A stretch of DNA of 64,000 nt from Nostoc sp. C052. Lineage in GTDB: Bacteria; Cyanobacteriota; Cyanobacteriia; Cyanobacteriales; Nostocaceae. The position numbers and the translations under genes were made by a program. The number at the start of each line of letters is the position of its first letter. Positions within the stretch are counted from its first letter, which is position 1. Positions 46,015 to 53,711 of this stretch are shown in pieces. Where the stretch lies: the NCBI RefSeq assembly GCF_013393905.1, contig NZ_CP040272.1, positions 5,886,001-5,950,000 of the forward strand. The letters are read 5' to 3'. Under the pieces are notes generated by a model. It was not told where the DNA came from. It did no database searches and was given only the letters and a program-made list of their open reading frames with translations.

Positions 46015-47550
46015 TTAATGATGCATAAATTCTGGACTGCCCAAAATTAAAGCACTATGAATTTGAGGGGAACTAGAGGCGATCGCTTCCTGCGTTTTTA
46101 TTGACAAAGAATTACCCAATGTATTGGTTAGTTGCCAAGCATCTACAGGAATACTAGGAGACTTTTGTAAAGGTTTTTGCCCTGCGCCGATTTGCTCCCT
46201 CTGTTCTATATTTGCGGGAATAGTTGATAAGGGTAAATTGCCATTAGCGATCGCCACAGCAAAACTGAGGCGGCGATTCATTGCATCAGGATTTAACCAC
46301 ACATCTGCCGTGTTTTTGTAACCATCTGGAGTTTGGCAACCGTATAGAGGCATTCCCAACTGTTGCAGCAGATTGGAGATTGGTTTTGTGTTCTCCACTT
46401 CCACACCTGTGGCTCGCACCGCAGAGATCGCATATTGATAGGGTGTTTTAAATTTGGCATTAAAGTTTTTGGCATCCCAGAACTCCCGACTGTGAAATAG
46501 GGTGTTGAGAACTTCACGAATATTGCCATCAGTGGCCAGATAACGGTGTGTGAGATTGTTTACCAGAGTCGTTGGGGGAAGATCGCTGACAAAATATTGA
46601 GCTATCTGATAGCTGATATGACGTGCAGTTGCCGGACTGTGAGCCAAAATATCTAAAGCTTCCTCTCCTTGGGATTCACCACCACTTTTAATTGTGTGTC
46701 CCAGGAAAACTTTGTCACTAAAATCATGACGTTTTGGATTGAAGTAAAATCCGAAAGTATTATCTGTCTGTTGACCAGGACGAATGAAACCCCAACCACT
46801 TAAAATCCGCGCCAGAGTAATTACATCTTGCTGAGTATAACCTCCATCTACGCCGAGAGTGTGTAATTCCATCAGTTCGCGGGCGTAGTTCTCATTCAAG
46901 CCGCGAATATTACCTTGGGCATCGGGGCGATTGTCAGCCCGATTTTGAAAGTTGTCTAGATAATACTGCATAGCTGGATGATGAGCTGTTGCCCCTAACA
47001 GGTCACGAAAGCGACCCAAAGCGTAAGGTCGAATCGCCTGTTGTTCATAAGCTCCTACCCAGAGGCGATCGCGTCCTTTAGCAGCATCCACATTAAAATG
47101 GTTATACCAAAAGTCCACCATTACTTCCTGGAGTTGTCGGGGACTACTAGTTGCTTCTAATAATCGCCCCTGGACTGCCTCATCTAGCACTTGTTTCGCC
47201 CACTTATTGGCAGCTTTTCTTTCTGACAGGGTGGGTTTTTGTCCTGGAAGATTAGTTGTGCCATGTTCTGAAAGTTCCACCGGATTTAAGTAGAGAGTAT
47301 TTAGCTGCTTCAGTTGGCTAGTAAGACTTTGCGGTTCGGGAATCGATTCCGGTGAGAGTTGCTCCTGAATGTATCGCTCTACACCCAGAGACTCCACTCT
47401 TTGCACATCTCCCGGACGAGGGCCAAAGCTGAGGCGATTAATTATATGTAATACTTTTGGGTCAACAGGTATGGAGGCTGCATTACTAGGAGGAATTGAC
47501 CCCAGTAATACCAACAGCAACAATACCCAAGATTTAGGCTTTAGAGTCAT
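46015..47550 (-). CDS. DUF1800 family exported protein
   Basis: A 511-aa protein from the ATG at 47550 (MTLKPKSWVLLL), four bases after the stop of the upstream gene; a longer frame would overlap it. It has an N-terminal signal peptide (hydrophobic to about residue 25). The DUF1800 domain shows LNRLSFGPRPGDV-like HIINRLSFGPRPGD, VMVDFWYNHFNV, YARELMELHTLGVDGGYTQ and AWMNPDA-like WLNPDAMNRR. The biochemical function is unknown. Very close spacing suggests translation coupling with the Spy-like gene and the sigma/anti-sigma pair upstream. Confidence 0.87.
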   Translation of the reverse strand: MTLKPKSWVLLLLVLLGSIPPSNAASIPVDPKVLHIINRLSFGPRPGDVQRVESLGVERYIQEQLSPESIPEPQSLTSQLKQLNTLYLNPVELSEHGTTNLPGQKPTLSERKAANKWAKQVLDEAVQGRLLEATSSPRQLQEVMVDFWYNHFNVDAAKGRDRLWVGAYEQQAIRPYALGRFRDLLGATAHHPAMQYYLDNFQNRADNRPDAQGNIRGLNENYARELMELHTLGVDGGYTQQDVITLARILSGWGFIRPGQQTDNTFGFYFNPKRHDFSDKVFLGHTIKSGGESQGEEALDILAHSPATARHISYQIAQYFVSDLPPTTLVNNLTHRYLATDGNIREVLNTLFHSREFWDAKNFNAKFKTPYQYAISAVRATGVEVENTKPISNLLQQLGMPLYGCQTPDGYKNTADVWLNPDAMNRRLSFAVAIANGNLPLSTIPANIEQREQIGAGQKPLQKSPSIPVDAWQLTNTLGNSLSIKTQEAIASSSPQIHSALILGSPEFMHH

Positions 47551-47554
47551 AGAG

Positions 47555-48001
47555 TTAATTGTGCTGTGCGGGAGGATTTTTCTTATACATGCGATCGGCA
47601 AATTTCTGCCGTTGCTCTGGGTTCAAGATTTCCCGAATCGCAAGGGTATTTTCAAACTGGGTATCACTAAGCTGCTGCTTTAGAAGGTTAATTTGGTTAT
47701 ATTTACCCCGCACTTGCTCTTTAGTAGCTGTCCCTGCGATCAGATCGTGTAATTCCTGTTGCCCTTGACGGATTTCCTGTGATTTTTGGGCTATCTGCTG
47801 TTTAGATTGATTACGAATTTGCTTAATCTGTTGCAATTGCTGGGATGTCAAGTTTAAATCCTTGAGCCATCCCCCTGATTTAGCACGGGGGTTTTGGGCA
47901 ATGACTTGGTGTGAAATTAAAGTTGGCTTGGCCAGAGCAATAGTGCTACCAAGGGCAATCATCGCCGCCGCCAAAATGGAAACACGACGGATTAACATCA
48001 A
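47555..48001 (-). CDS. Spy/CpxP-like periplasmic protein
   Basis: A 148-aa protein with a Sec signal peptide (residues 1-24, cleavage near ALA-KP) and an all-helical mature domain holding the two LTxxQ-type motifs: LTSQQLQQIKQIRNQS and LNPEQRQKFADRM. Spy/CpxP proteins are ATP-independent periplasmic chaperones or sensors in envelope stress; heavy-metal resistance CnrX-like roles are also known in this fold. It lies between an anti-sigma gene (nine bases upstream) and DUF1800 (four bases downstream), fitting an envelope-stress operon. Confidence 0.82.
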   Translation of the reverse strand: MMLIRRVSILAAAMIALGSTIALAKPTLISHQVIAQNPRAKSGGWLKDLNLTSQQLQQIKQIRNQSKQQIAQKSQEIRQGQQELHDLIAGTATKEQVRGKYNQINLLKQQLSDTQFENTLAIREILNPEQRQKFADRMYKKNPPAQHN

Positions 48002-48010
48002 AGCGATCTC

Positions 48011-48379
48011 CTATTCAGTATCTAAATCTGTAAAATGCCATACATCACTTTCTAGATGTTCGTTACTGACTGTACCTTGCCAATTGCTTTCAATAAAACC
48101 TTCCAATGTGGCAAATTCAGCCGGACTCGGTTGAACCGGGATGAAGGCACGGTAGCCAGCGATCGCAGCTACTAATCCAGCTGCAAGAGTAGGTAGAACT
48201 AACCTCGGTCTTGAATAGTGGCGTAAGGGTGGCTGAGTGTAAGCTTTCACCTGTTGTAAAATTTGTTGTTCTAAATCAGGCGAGGCTGGCGGAACATCTG
48301 GGCGATGTTGGCACAGAAAATTAACTAGATCAGGATCATCATTGGGTAACTGAGTCACGTTGCTTCGCTCCGAATTCAA
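48011..48379 (-). CDS. Probable membrane-anchored anti-sigma factor
   Basis: A 122-aa protein: an N-terminal cytoplasmic part of about 60 residues (DLVNFLCQHRPDVPPASPDLEQQIL), one membrane segment about residues 66-82 (VLPTLAAGLVAAIAGY) and a short C-terminal periplasmic tail rich in acidic residues. The HxxxCxxC zinc motif of ZAS anti-sigma factors is absent. The call rests on topology and position: it follows the ECF sigma gene by about 60 bases and precedes a Spy-like gene. The arrangement resembles the SigG/SapG pair known from Nostoc, but identity to it was not tested. Confidence 0.7.
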   Translation of the reverse strand: MNSERSNVTQLPNDDPDLVNFLCQHRPDVPPASPDLEQQILQQVKAYTQPPLRHYSRPRLVLPTLAAGLVAAIAGYRAFIPVQPSPAEFATLEGFIESNWQGTVSNEHLESDVWHFTDLDTE

Positions 48380-48441
48380 AATTCAAAATTAATGATCTCC
48401 ATAAATATATTTAGTTGCTCTGTATCATGAGTCGTTTTCGG

Positions 48442-49038
48442 TCATAGCTGCACCCCTTGGTTTTGGAGAAATTGACGCATAGCAGCACGAGCATGGAATA
48501 GGCGTGACTTAACTGTTCCCAGGGGAATGTCCAGAATTTGTGCTACCTCTTTTTGAGGTACTTCTTCCAAATCATGCAAAACCAATATTGTGCGATGGTC
48601 AAAACTTAGGTTTGCTAGTCCCCGTTGCACAAGGTCTTGATAATGCAGATTCATTAACTCTGGGGCTTCCTGTTGGGTAGGAGTTTTTTCACTGAGAATC
48701 TGTAATTGAGTTCGCCTTTGAACATCTGCCTGTCGCTGGTCATAAGCGACGTTCCAAGCGATTCGGTACAGCCAAGTGGAAAATTTTGCTGTTTGGCGAA
48801 ACTTGGGCAATCCTTTCCAGGCTTGCAGAAATACTTCCTGCACCACATCGTCGAGGCTGGCAGGAGTACAGAGTTTATAGAGGATTGACCTGACTCTTTG
48901 CTGATGGCGACGGTAAAGCTGACCGTAGCTTTGGGTATCACCTCGTAGGCATTGCTGTACTAGATAACTGTCAGATTCGCTTTCTAATTCACCAATCAAT
49001 TGATTTGCTTTTGAAACCTTGGCTGGTACAACTAACAC
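48442..49038 (-). CDS. ECF-type RNA polymerase sigma factor
   Basis: A 198-aa group IV (ECF) sigma factor. Region 2 spans about residues 35-105 (YGQLYRRHQQRVRSILYKL, LDDVVQEVFLQAWKGL, FSTWLYRIAWNVAYDQ); region 4 about 135-190 (LSFDHRTILVLHDLEEVPQKEVAQILDIPLGTVKSRLFHAR). The start is the GTG at 49038, with AGAGGAG ten bases upstream. The genes downstream (anti-sigma, Spy-like, DUF1800) fit an envelope-stress regulon. It may be the Nostoc SigG orthologue; this is inference. Confidence 0.92.
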   Translation of the reverse strand: MLVVPAKVSKANQLIGELESESDSYLVQQCLRGDTQSYGQLYRRHQQRVRSILYKLCTPASLDDVVQEVFLQAWKGLPKFRQTAKFSTWLYRIAWNVAYDQRQADVQRRTQLQILSEKTPTQQEAPELMNLHYQDLVQRGLANLSFDHRTILVLHDLEEVPQKEVAQILDIPLGTVKSRLFHARAAMRQFLQNQGVQL

Positions 49039-49223
49039 CTGAGGCGTTCTCCTCTATCCGTTTCGTTGCTTGTATTTATTAGACCGGATGAATGGGAAAA
49101 AGGTTCAAATCAGATCCACGCCACACAATGAGCAATTAAGAATTTGTCTCCCCTAATTGAACCTTTTGTGAAAGGAAAAAGTCTAAAGCTATAGATTTCT
49201 GGTTCAATCAAAGGTATGTCTTT

Positions 49224-49475
49224 ATGAACATGAAAAGAATTCTCTCATCTTGTTTGTTAGGTGTTTTGTTAACTTCGAGTGTTTTAGCAGACCGTGCATC
49301 TGCTCAAGTAGAAGTCATTCTAGGAAACAATCACCGACATGAGTGGCACGAACGAGAACAAGCGAGGCTGGCTTTGTTACGTAGAGAGCGTGAACAACGT
49401 GAGCGCCGTGAATGGGAACATAGACAACATGAAAAACGTGAATGGCGCTTAAGACATGAGCATGACTATCGCTAA
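49224..49475 (+). CDS. Small secreted His/Arg/Glu-rich protein
   Basis: An 83-aa protein with a signal peptide (MNMKRILSSCLLGVLLTSS, likely cut after ASA near residue 27). The mature part is very charged, with repeated EREQ/ERRE/EHRQHEKRE patterns and eight His, probably a single long helix. No known domain. It could bind metal or polyanions, but that is only suggested by composition. It is divergent from the sigma gene, with about 185 bases between, so it may be under the same control. Confidence 0.7.
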   Translation: MNMKRILSSCLLGVLLTSSVLADRASAQVEVILGNNHRHEWHEREQARLALLRREREQRERREWEHRQHEKREWRLRHEHDYR

Positions 49476-49523
49476 TAAATAGACTTTCTCATTCAGATGG
49501 GGTAAAACGTTATATCGCAAGCT

Positions 49524-49777
49524 GTAGGGGCAATTCATGTAGCCGAAGGCTTCCCGCAGGGTACATTGGTATCAACTTAAGCTGAAACTCCTTTAAAACC
49601 TCGTTTCCAGCCTCCGGCTGGAAATGCAACTCAAAAGCGGCTCTGCCGCAAGTTCGAGAGGCGGAGCCTCAAAGACGAGCATTCCCAGTCTGAGACTGGG
49701 AACGAGGCAATCTCAAAGCTAGTTCTAGTCTTGCTTTCACGTTAAGTTTACACCAATGATTCATGAATTGCCCCTAC
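49524..49777. repeat. Palindromic repeat GTAGGGGCAATTCATG split by another element
   Basis: Perfect 16-base inverted arms at 49524-49539 and 49762-49777. The interior contains the complete 185-bp element at 49569-49753, so this is a nested arrangement. The right arm carries the TAG stop codon of the glycosylase gene. Confidence 0.8.
49569..49753. repeat. 183-bp family repeat element, copy B
   Basis: Opposite orientation to 26991-27173, with the same palindromes (TCCAGCCTCCGGCTGGA, GAGGCGGAGCCTC, TCCCAGTCTGAGACTGGGA) and ends GTATCAACTTAA / TTAAGTTTACAC. Confidence 0.8.
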
Positions 49778-50469
49778 GGCTGTACCTCACGTAAACGAGA
49801 ACCGCTATAAGCAGAATTAGCATTACTTAGGTAGTAGTGCCATAGAAGTCTTGCCGCAACTGCTCGCCACGGTCGCCAGTGCTGTGTCATTGCTTCTAGC
49901 TGTGCTGGTGTTGGACGCGTCGCCAATTTTTTGAGTCGCTGTAATGCGATCGCGATCGCTAAATCGCCTTTGGGAAAGACATCAGGACGTTGCAGCGCCA
50001 TTAGCAAATAAATATCAACTGTCCAGTCCCCTATCCCTTTGAGGCGCTTTAACTCAGTTCTGATAGTAGTTTCATCCATTATTGCCAGCTTGGTTAAGTC
50101 AAGCTGACCAGTTGCAACCGCATTCGCCAACCCACGACAGTATAGAATCTTTTGCCGACTAAATCCAATCCCTTTTAATTGAGCATCATCCAATGTCAGA
50201 AAGTTTTCTGTCGTCAGAGTTCCAACAACCCCACAGAGTCGAGTAAATACAGCCTTTGCCGCTGCTAAAGAAACTTGCTGTTCCAGAATTATGCACAGAA
50301 GCGTTGCAAAACCCGGTTCTCTTGACCATATTGGTGGAGGCCCCAGCGTCTCTAAAATCCCAGCCAAATCGCTGTCAAGATTGGCAAGCACCATTAGACC
50401 ACGGGTCAGACTTTCTTCAGTCAATGATTCTAGTTCAGGTGTTTGTGCGGCTGTTTCTTCCAATGTCAT
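49774..50469 (-). CDS. AlkA-like DNA-3-methyladenine glycosylase
   Basis: A 231-aa HhH-GPD DNA glycosylase that removes alkylated bases in base-excision repair. Seen: LLCIILEQQVSLAAAKAVF, the helix-hairpin-helix LKRLKGIGDWTVDIYLLMAL and the catalytic Asp in PKGDLAI near residue 168. No iron-sulfur Cys cluster, as expected for AlkA types. The last about 10 codons and the stop come from a dispersed repeat (49762-49777), so the C-terminus was probably altered by the insertion. The ada gene lies upstream on the same strand. Confidence 0.88.
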   Translation of the reverse strand: MTLEETAAQTPELESLTEESLTRGLMVLANLDSDLAGILETLGPPPIWSREPGFATLLCIILEQQVSLAAAKAVFTRLCGVVGTLTTENFLTLDDAQLKGIGFSRQKILYCRGLANAVATGQLDLTKLAIMDETTIRTELKRLKGIGDWTVDIYLLMALQRPDVFPKGDLAIAIALQRLKKLATRPTPAQLEAMTQHWRPWRAVAARLLWHYYLSNANSAYSGSRLREVQP

Positions 50470-50520
50470 TTTTCAGAAATTTCAACCTAAAAAGAATTAG
50501 GATACAGAGCAAGTTCATTG

Positions 50521-50860
50521 ATTTATCGAACAGAATTCAGGAGTCAGGAGTCAGAATTCTGAATGAATTATCTATGACTATTCTCACCGGAGCTTTCGGA
50601 GTCTTCGGCTTTGCCCCTGAATTCTGACTTATTCTTCAAGAAAATTGTAATTTTTAACAGAACAGAATTCAGGAGTCAGTCGTCAGAATTCATACTGAAT
50701 TCTGACCGAAAAAGCAGATGAATAAACGGGTTTAAGTCCCCCACCAAATTGAAAAATTGGTGGTCTACAATTAGTTGCGGGTCTAAATCCCCAACTAATT
50801 GCATTCTGACTCCTGTTAGCGGTAGCGGGGCGTTTAGCCCATTCTGACTCCTGAATTCTT
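50521..50860. repeat. GAATTCAGGAGTCAG-type composite repeats between alkA-like and ada
   Basis: Several copies of CAGAATTCAGGAGTCAG and its complement CTGACTCCTGAATTC bracket internal hairpins (CACCAAATTGAAAAATTGGTG; GTTGCGGG...CCCCAAC; TAGCGGTAGCGGGGCGTTTAG). No gene is seen in 50470-50869. Confidence 0.7.
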
Positions 50861-50869
50861 TTTTAATTT

Positions 50870-51952
50870 TTAATTTTTAATTTTTAATTCCTCTTTGGGG
50901 GTTGATTCTTGTGTGAGCAGTTTTTGTTTGCGTTCAATTCCCCAATGATAACCACCAAGACTGCCATCACTTCGCAGTACACGGTGACACGGTACAATCA
51001 ACGCTATCGGATTAGCTCCACAAGCATTTCCCACCGCGCGGACTGCTTGGGGTTTGGCAATATCACAGGCGATATCAGTGTATGTACGTGTTTCACCATA
51101 GGGAATTTTTTGTAATGCTTGCCAAACCTGTTTCTGAAATGCTGTACCGCGGACATCAAGTGGTAAATCGAGATGTACCTCACCTCCTGCAATAAAGTCG
51201 AGGATTGCTTGTATCCATTCCTTGTGTGTGTGGTCATCACGCATAATCTGCGCTTGATGAAATTCCTGATTCAAGATGTGTTCAAGCTTGTCTGCTTCAT
51301 CACCTAGTTTAACGGCGCAGATACCCTTTTCTGTTGTTGCCACAAGCAAATATCCTAGTGGACACGGAGCGATCGCATAGACAATACTAATTGTCTTTCC
51401 AGCTTGTTGGTAAGTCTTTGGTGTCATTCCCAGTTGTTTAGGTGCTTTCTCATAGAGTTGACTACTTGAACCATATCCTGTGTCGTAAACGGCGTGAGCA
51501 ATTTCTTCCCCTGACTGAAGACGCTGTTTCAATCGTTGGCTACGCAGCGCATCTGCATATTGAAAAGGCGATACACCAATTATTTGCTTGAATCTCCTTT
51601 GTAAGTAACTAGAACTCATTCCCACTTGAGAACATAGTTCCGAAAGGGTTGGGATGCGATCGCCTTGTGCTTCAATATATCGACATACTGCTAAGACTTT
51701 GGCTGTGCTTGGAACTGTTTCAGATTGTGGTTGACAGCGCTTACAAGCTCGAAAACCTGCAATTTCAGCCTCTTGTGCTGATTGGAAGAAACAAACTTGA
51801 TTACGATTTGGTCGGCGACTAGGGCAAATAGGCCGACAATAGATGCCTGTAGAGCGAACACCATAAAATAGCTTACCTGCAAAACTGGGATCTCGATTGA
51901 GAACTGCTTCCCAGAGAGTTTTTTCTAAAAGTTGTGTCTGTTGTAATTGCAT
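50870..51952 (-). CDS. ada: Ada: methyl-sensing regulator and O6-methylguanine-DNA methyltransferase
   Basis: A 360-aa two-function protein. The N-terminal zinc domain has Cys39, Cys43, Cys70 and Cys73 (GIYCRPICPS, CKRCQP) and takes methyl groups from phosphotriesters; an AraC-type HTH follows (LSELCSQVGMSSSYLQRRF); the C-terminal methyltransferase has IPCHR-type VPCHRVL with the acceptor Cys near 321. Once methylated, Ada activates adaptive-response genes, plausibly itself and the AlkA-like glycosylase downstream. The last residues (LKIKN) and stop lie at the edge of an AATTAAAA tandem repeat. Confidence 0.93.
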   Translation of the reverse strand: MQLQQTQLLEKTLWEAVLNRDPSFAGKLFYGVRSTGIYCRPICPSRRPNRNQVCFFQSAQEAEIAGFRACKRCQPQSETVPSTAKVLAVCRYIEAQGDRIPTLSELCSQVGMSSSYLQRRFKQIIGVSPFQYADALRSQRLKQRLQSGEEIAHAVYDTGYGSSSQLYEKAPKQLGMTPKTYQQAGKTISIVYAIAPCPLGYLLVATTEKGICAVKLGDEADKLEHILNQEFHQAQIMRDDHTHKEWIQAILDFIAGGEVHLDLPLDVRGTAFQKQVWQALQKIPYGETRTYTDIACDIAKPQAVRAVGNACGANPIALIVPCHRVLRSDGSLGGYHWGIERKQKLLTQESTPKEELKIKN

Positions 51953-52258
51953 TGATGCCTCTGCTGCAATTTCTGGTAAATCATCGGGCGATCGCTACGT
52001 ACTAAACTTGATACAGGAGTTTGCAAGTAACTGAGGTACAAAAGAGTTTCTATCTCCTGCCTCAAAAAACGCCATAACACTAGATTAAGTCTATTGAAAA
52101 ACTACTTTCTATCTAATTGTTGCGATCAAAGTCGGCTCAGTTTGGTGTAACTACGGTTAAACGATATTACATTCGATGCCTGTGGTGTTATCGTTGCGAT
52201 CGCATTTAATTGCCGAGAATAATTATGATCGGCGACTCCCAAATAAAAAATATCCTGA

Positions 52259-52283
52259 GATAGACATCTTGTCTATCGTTTTT
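52259..52283 (+). terminator. Terminator-like hairpin upstream of dnaN
   Basis: GATAGAC-ATCTT-GTCTATC followed by GTTTTT, about 65 bases before the dnaN start. It could be an attenuator or a terminator of an unseen transcript; nothing else is visible in the 51953-52348 spacer, and I see no cluster of DnaA boxes. Confidence 0.4.
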
Positions 52284-52348
52284 AAACACGTAACACGTCT
52301 ATGAACAATAAGGGTGTTAGGATATCTTTCACCAGCTGAATCTGACTT

Positions 52349-53512
52349 ATGAAATTAGTTTGCTCCCAAAGCGATCTCAGTACAAACCTCTCACTCGTTA
52401 GTCGTGCAGTACCTTCACGGCCGACTCATCCGGTACTTGCCAATGTGCTGCTACAAGCGGATGCTGAAACTAACCAAGTCAGCTTAACAGCCTTTGATCT
52501 CAGCTTGGGAATCCGCACCAGTTTTAATGCTGAGGTATGGCAAAGTGGCGCGATCGCACTTCCTGCTAAATTACTTGTAGACATCACCTCTCGTCTTCCA
52601 GAAGGCGAAATCACTCTCGATGATGAATCAGCCCTTACAGGTGCAACATCCGGTGGAGAAGGTTTAATTGTTACACTCACACCCAAGAGTGGACATTACC
52701 AAGTCCGAGCAATGGGGCCAGAAGAATTTCCCGAACTCCCTGTAATTGAAAATACAGAAGTAATCCATCTCACCACCACCGCATTAATTGAGGGATTACG
52801 CGGTTCATTATTTGCTACCAGTGCTGATGAAACCAAGCAAGTACTGACCGGTGTGCATTTAACAGTTAAACAAGATACCTTAGAATTTGCAGCTACCGAC
52901 GGACATCGCCTCGCAGTAGTAGAAACTAGCAACGAGCGTCCTTTAGGTGGAACGACTCAACTAGAAGTAACAGTACCAGCTAGAGCATTACGCGAACTCC
53001 AACGAATGCTAGCTCATAGCGCTTCGTCAGATGAACCTGTAGCTTTATATTTCGATCAAGGTCAAGTTGTGTTTGCATGGCAAAATCAACGCTTGACTAG
53101 TCGCACATTAGAAGGGCAATATCCCGCTTATCGACAACTAATCCCCCGCCAATTTGAGCGACAATTGACCATTGAACGGCGACAATTTGTCAGCACTTTA
53201 GAACGGATTGCTGTGTTAGCCGATCAAAAAAATAATATTGTCAAGCTCAGTATTGATAGCGAAGCCCAAGAAATTACCTTATCTTGTGAAGCTCAAGATG
53301 TGGGTAGTGGTAGAGAGTCAATGCCAGCACAAATTTCTGGTGAAAATATCGAGATTGCCTTTAATATTAAATATTTGATGGAAGGTTTGAAAGAGTTACC
53401 ATCTTCCGAAATTCAAATGCATTTAAATCAAAGCCTAACTCCAGTAATTTTTACACCATTGGGTGGTTTGAAAATGACTTATTTAGCTATGCCGGTGCAA
53501 CTGAGAAGTTAG
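52349..53512 (+). CDS. dnaN: DNA polymerase III beta sliding clamp
   Basis: A 387-aa protein with the three topologically similar clamp domains (about 1-120, 130-255, 257-387) that dimerise into a ring around DNA. Seen: MKLVCSQSDLSTNLSLVSRA, FATSADETKQVLTGVHL, AATDGHRLAVVE and the C-terminal MPVQLRS matching the family's MPMRL-type end. Starts with ATG. No dnaA or oriC features are next to it. Confidence 0.97.
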   Translation: MKLVCSQSDLSTNLSLVSRAVPSRPTHPVLANVLLQADAETNQVSLTAFDLSLGIRTSFNAEVWQSGAIALPAKLLVDITSRLPEGEITLDDESALTGATSGGEGLIVTLTPKSGHYQVRAMGPEEFPELPVIENTEVIHLTTTALIEGLRGSLFATSADETKQVLTGVHLTVKQDTLEFAATDGHRLAVVETSNERPLGGTTQLEVTVPARALRELQRMLAHSASSDEPVALYFDQGQVVFAWQNQRLTSRTLEGQYPAYRQLIPRQFERQLTIERRQFVSTLERIAVLADQKNNIVKLSIDSEAQEITLSCEAQDVGSGRESMPAQISGENIEIAFNIKYLMEGLKELPSSEIQMHLNQSLTPVIFTPLGGLKMTYLAMPVQLRS

Positions 53513-53661
53513 TATTTGTGAGAGGTTAAAATAGAGCACCTTTTATCAATAAGTTAAAATCCTCAAAATTTTCTTAATAAAATGTGAGTTTGACGGCTCA
53601 TGTAGTAACTGCTCAATTAGCTTAACAAAGAAAACTCTAAGAGCTTTTACTACGCAAAACC

Positions 53662-53686
53662 GTCCCTCTCCAACTCGAAGAGGGAC
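53662..53686 (-). terminator. Terminator of the 348-aa protein gene
   Basis: On the minus strand GTCCCTCT-TCGAGTTGG-AGAGGGAC followed by GGTTTTG, 26 bases after the stop at 53712. Confidence 0.55.
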
Positions 53687-53711
53687 AGACTTGAAAAACA
53701 GTCTCAATTGC

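Noticed and set aside
51953..52348. Replication origin next to dnaN
   Set aside because: No cluster of DnaA boxes and no dnaA gene are visible; in this group dnaN need not mark oriC.
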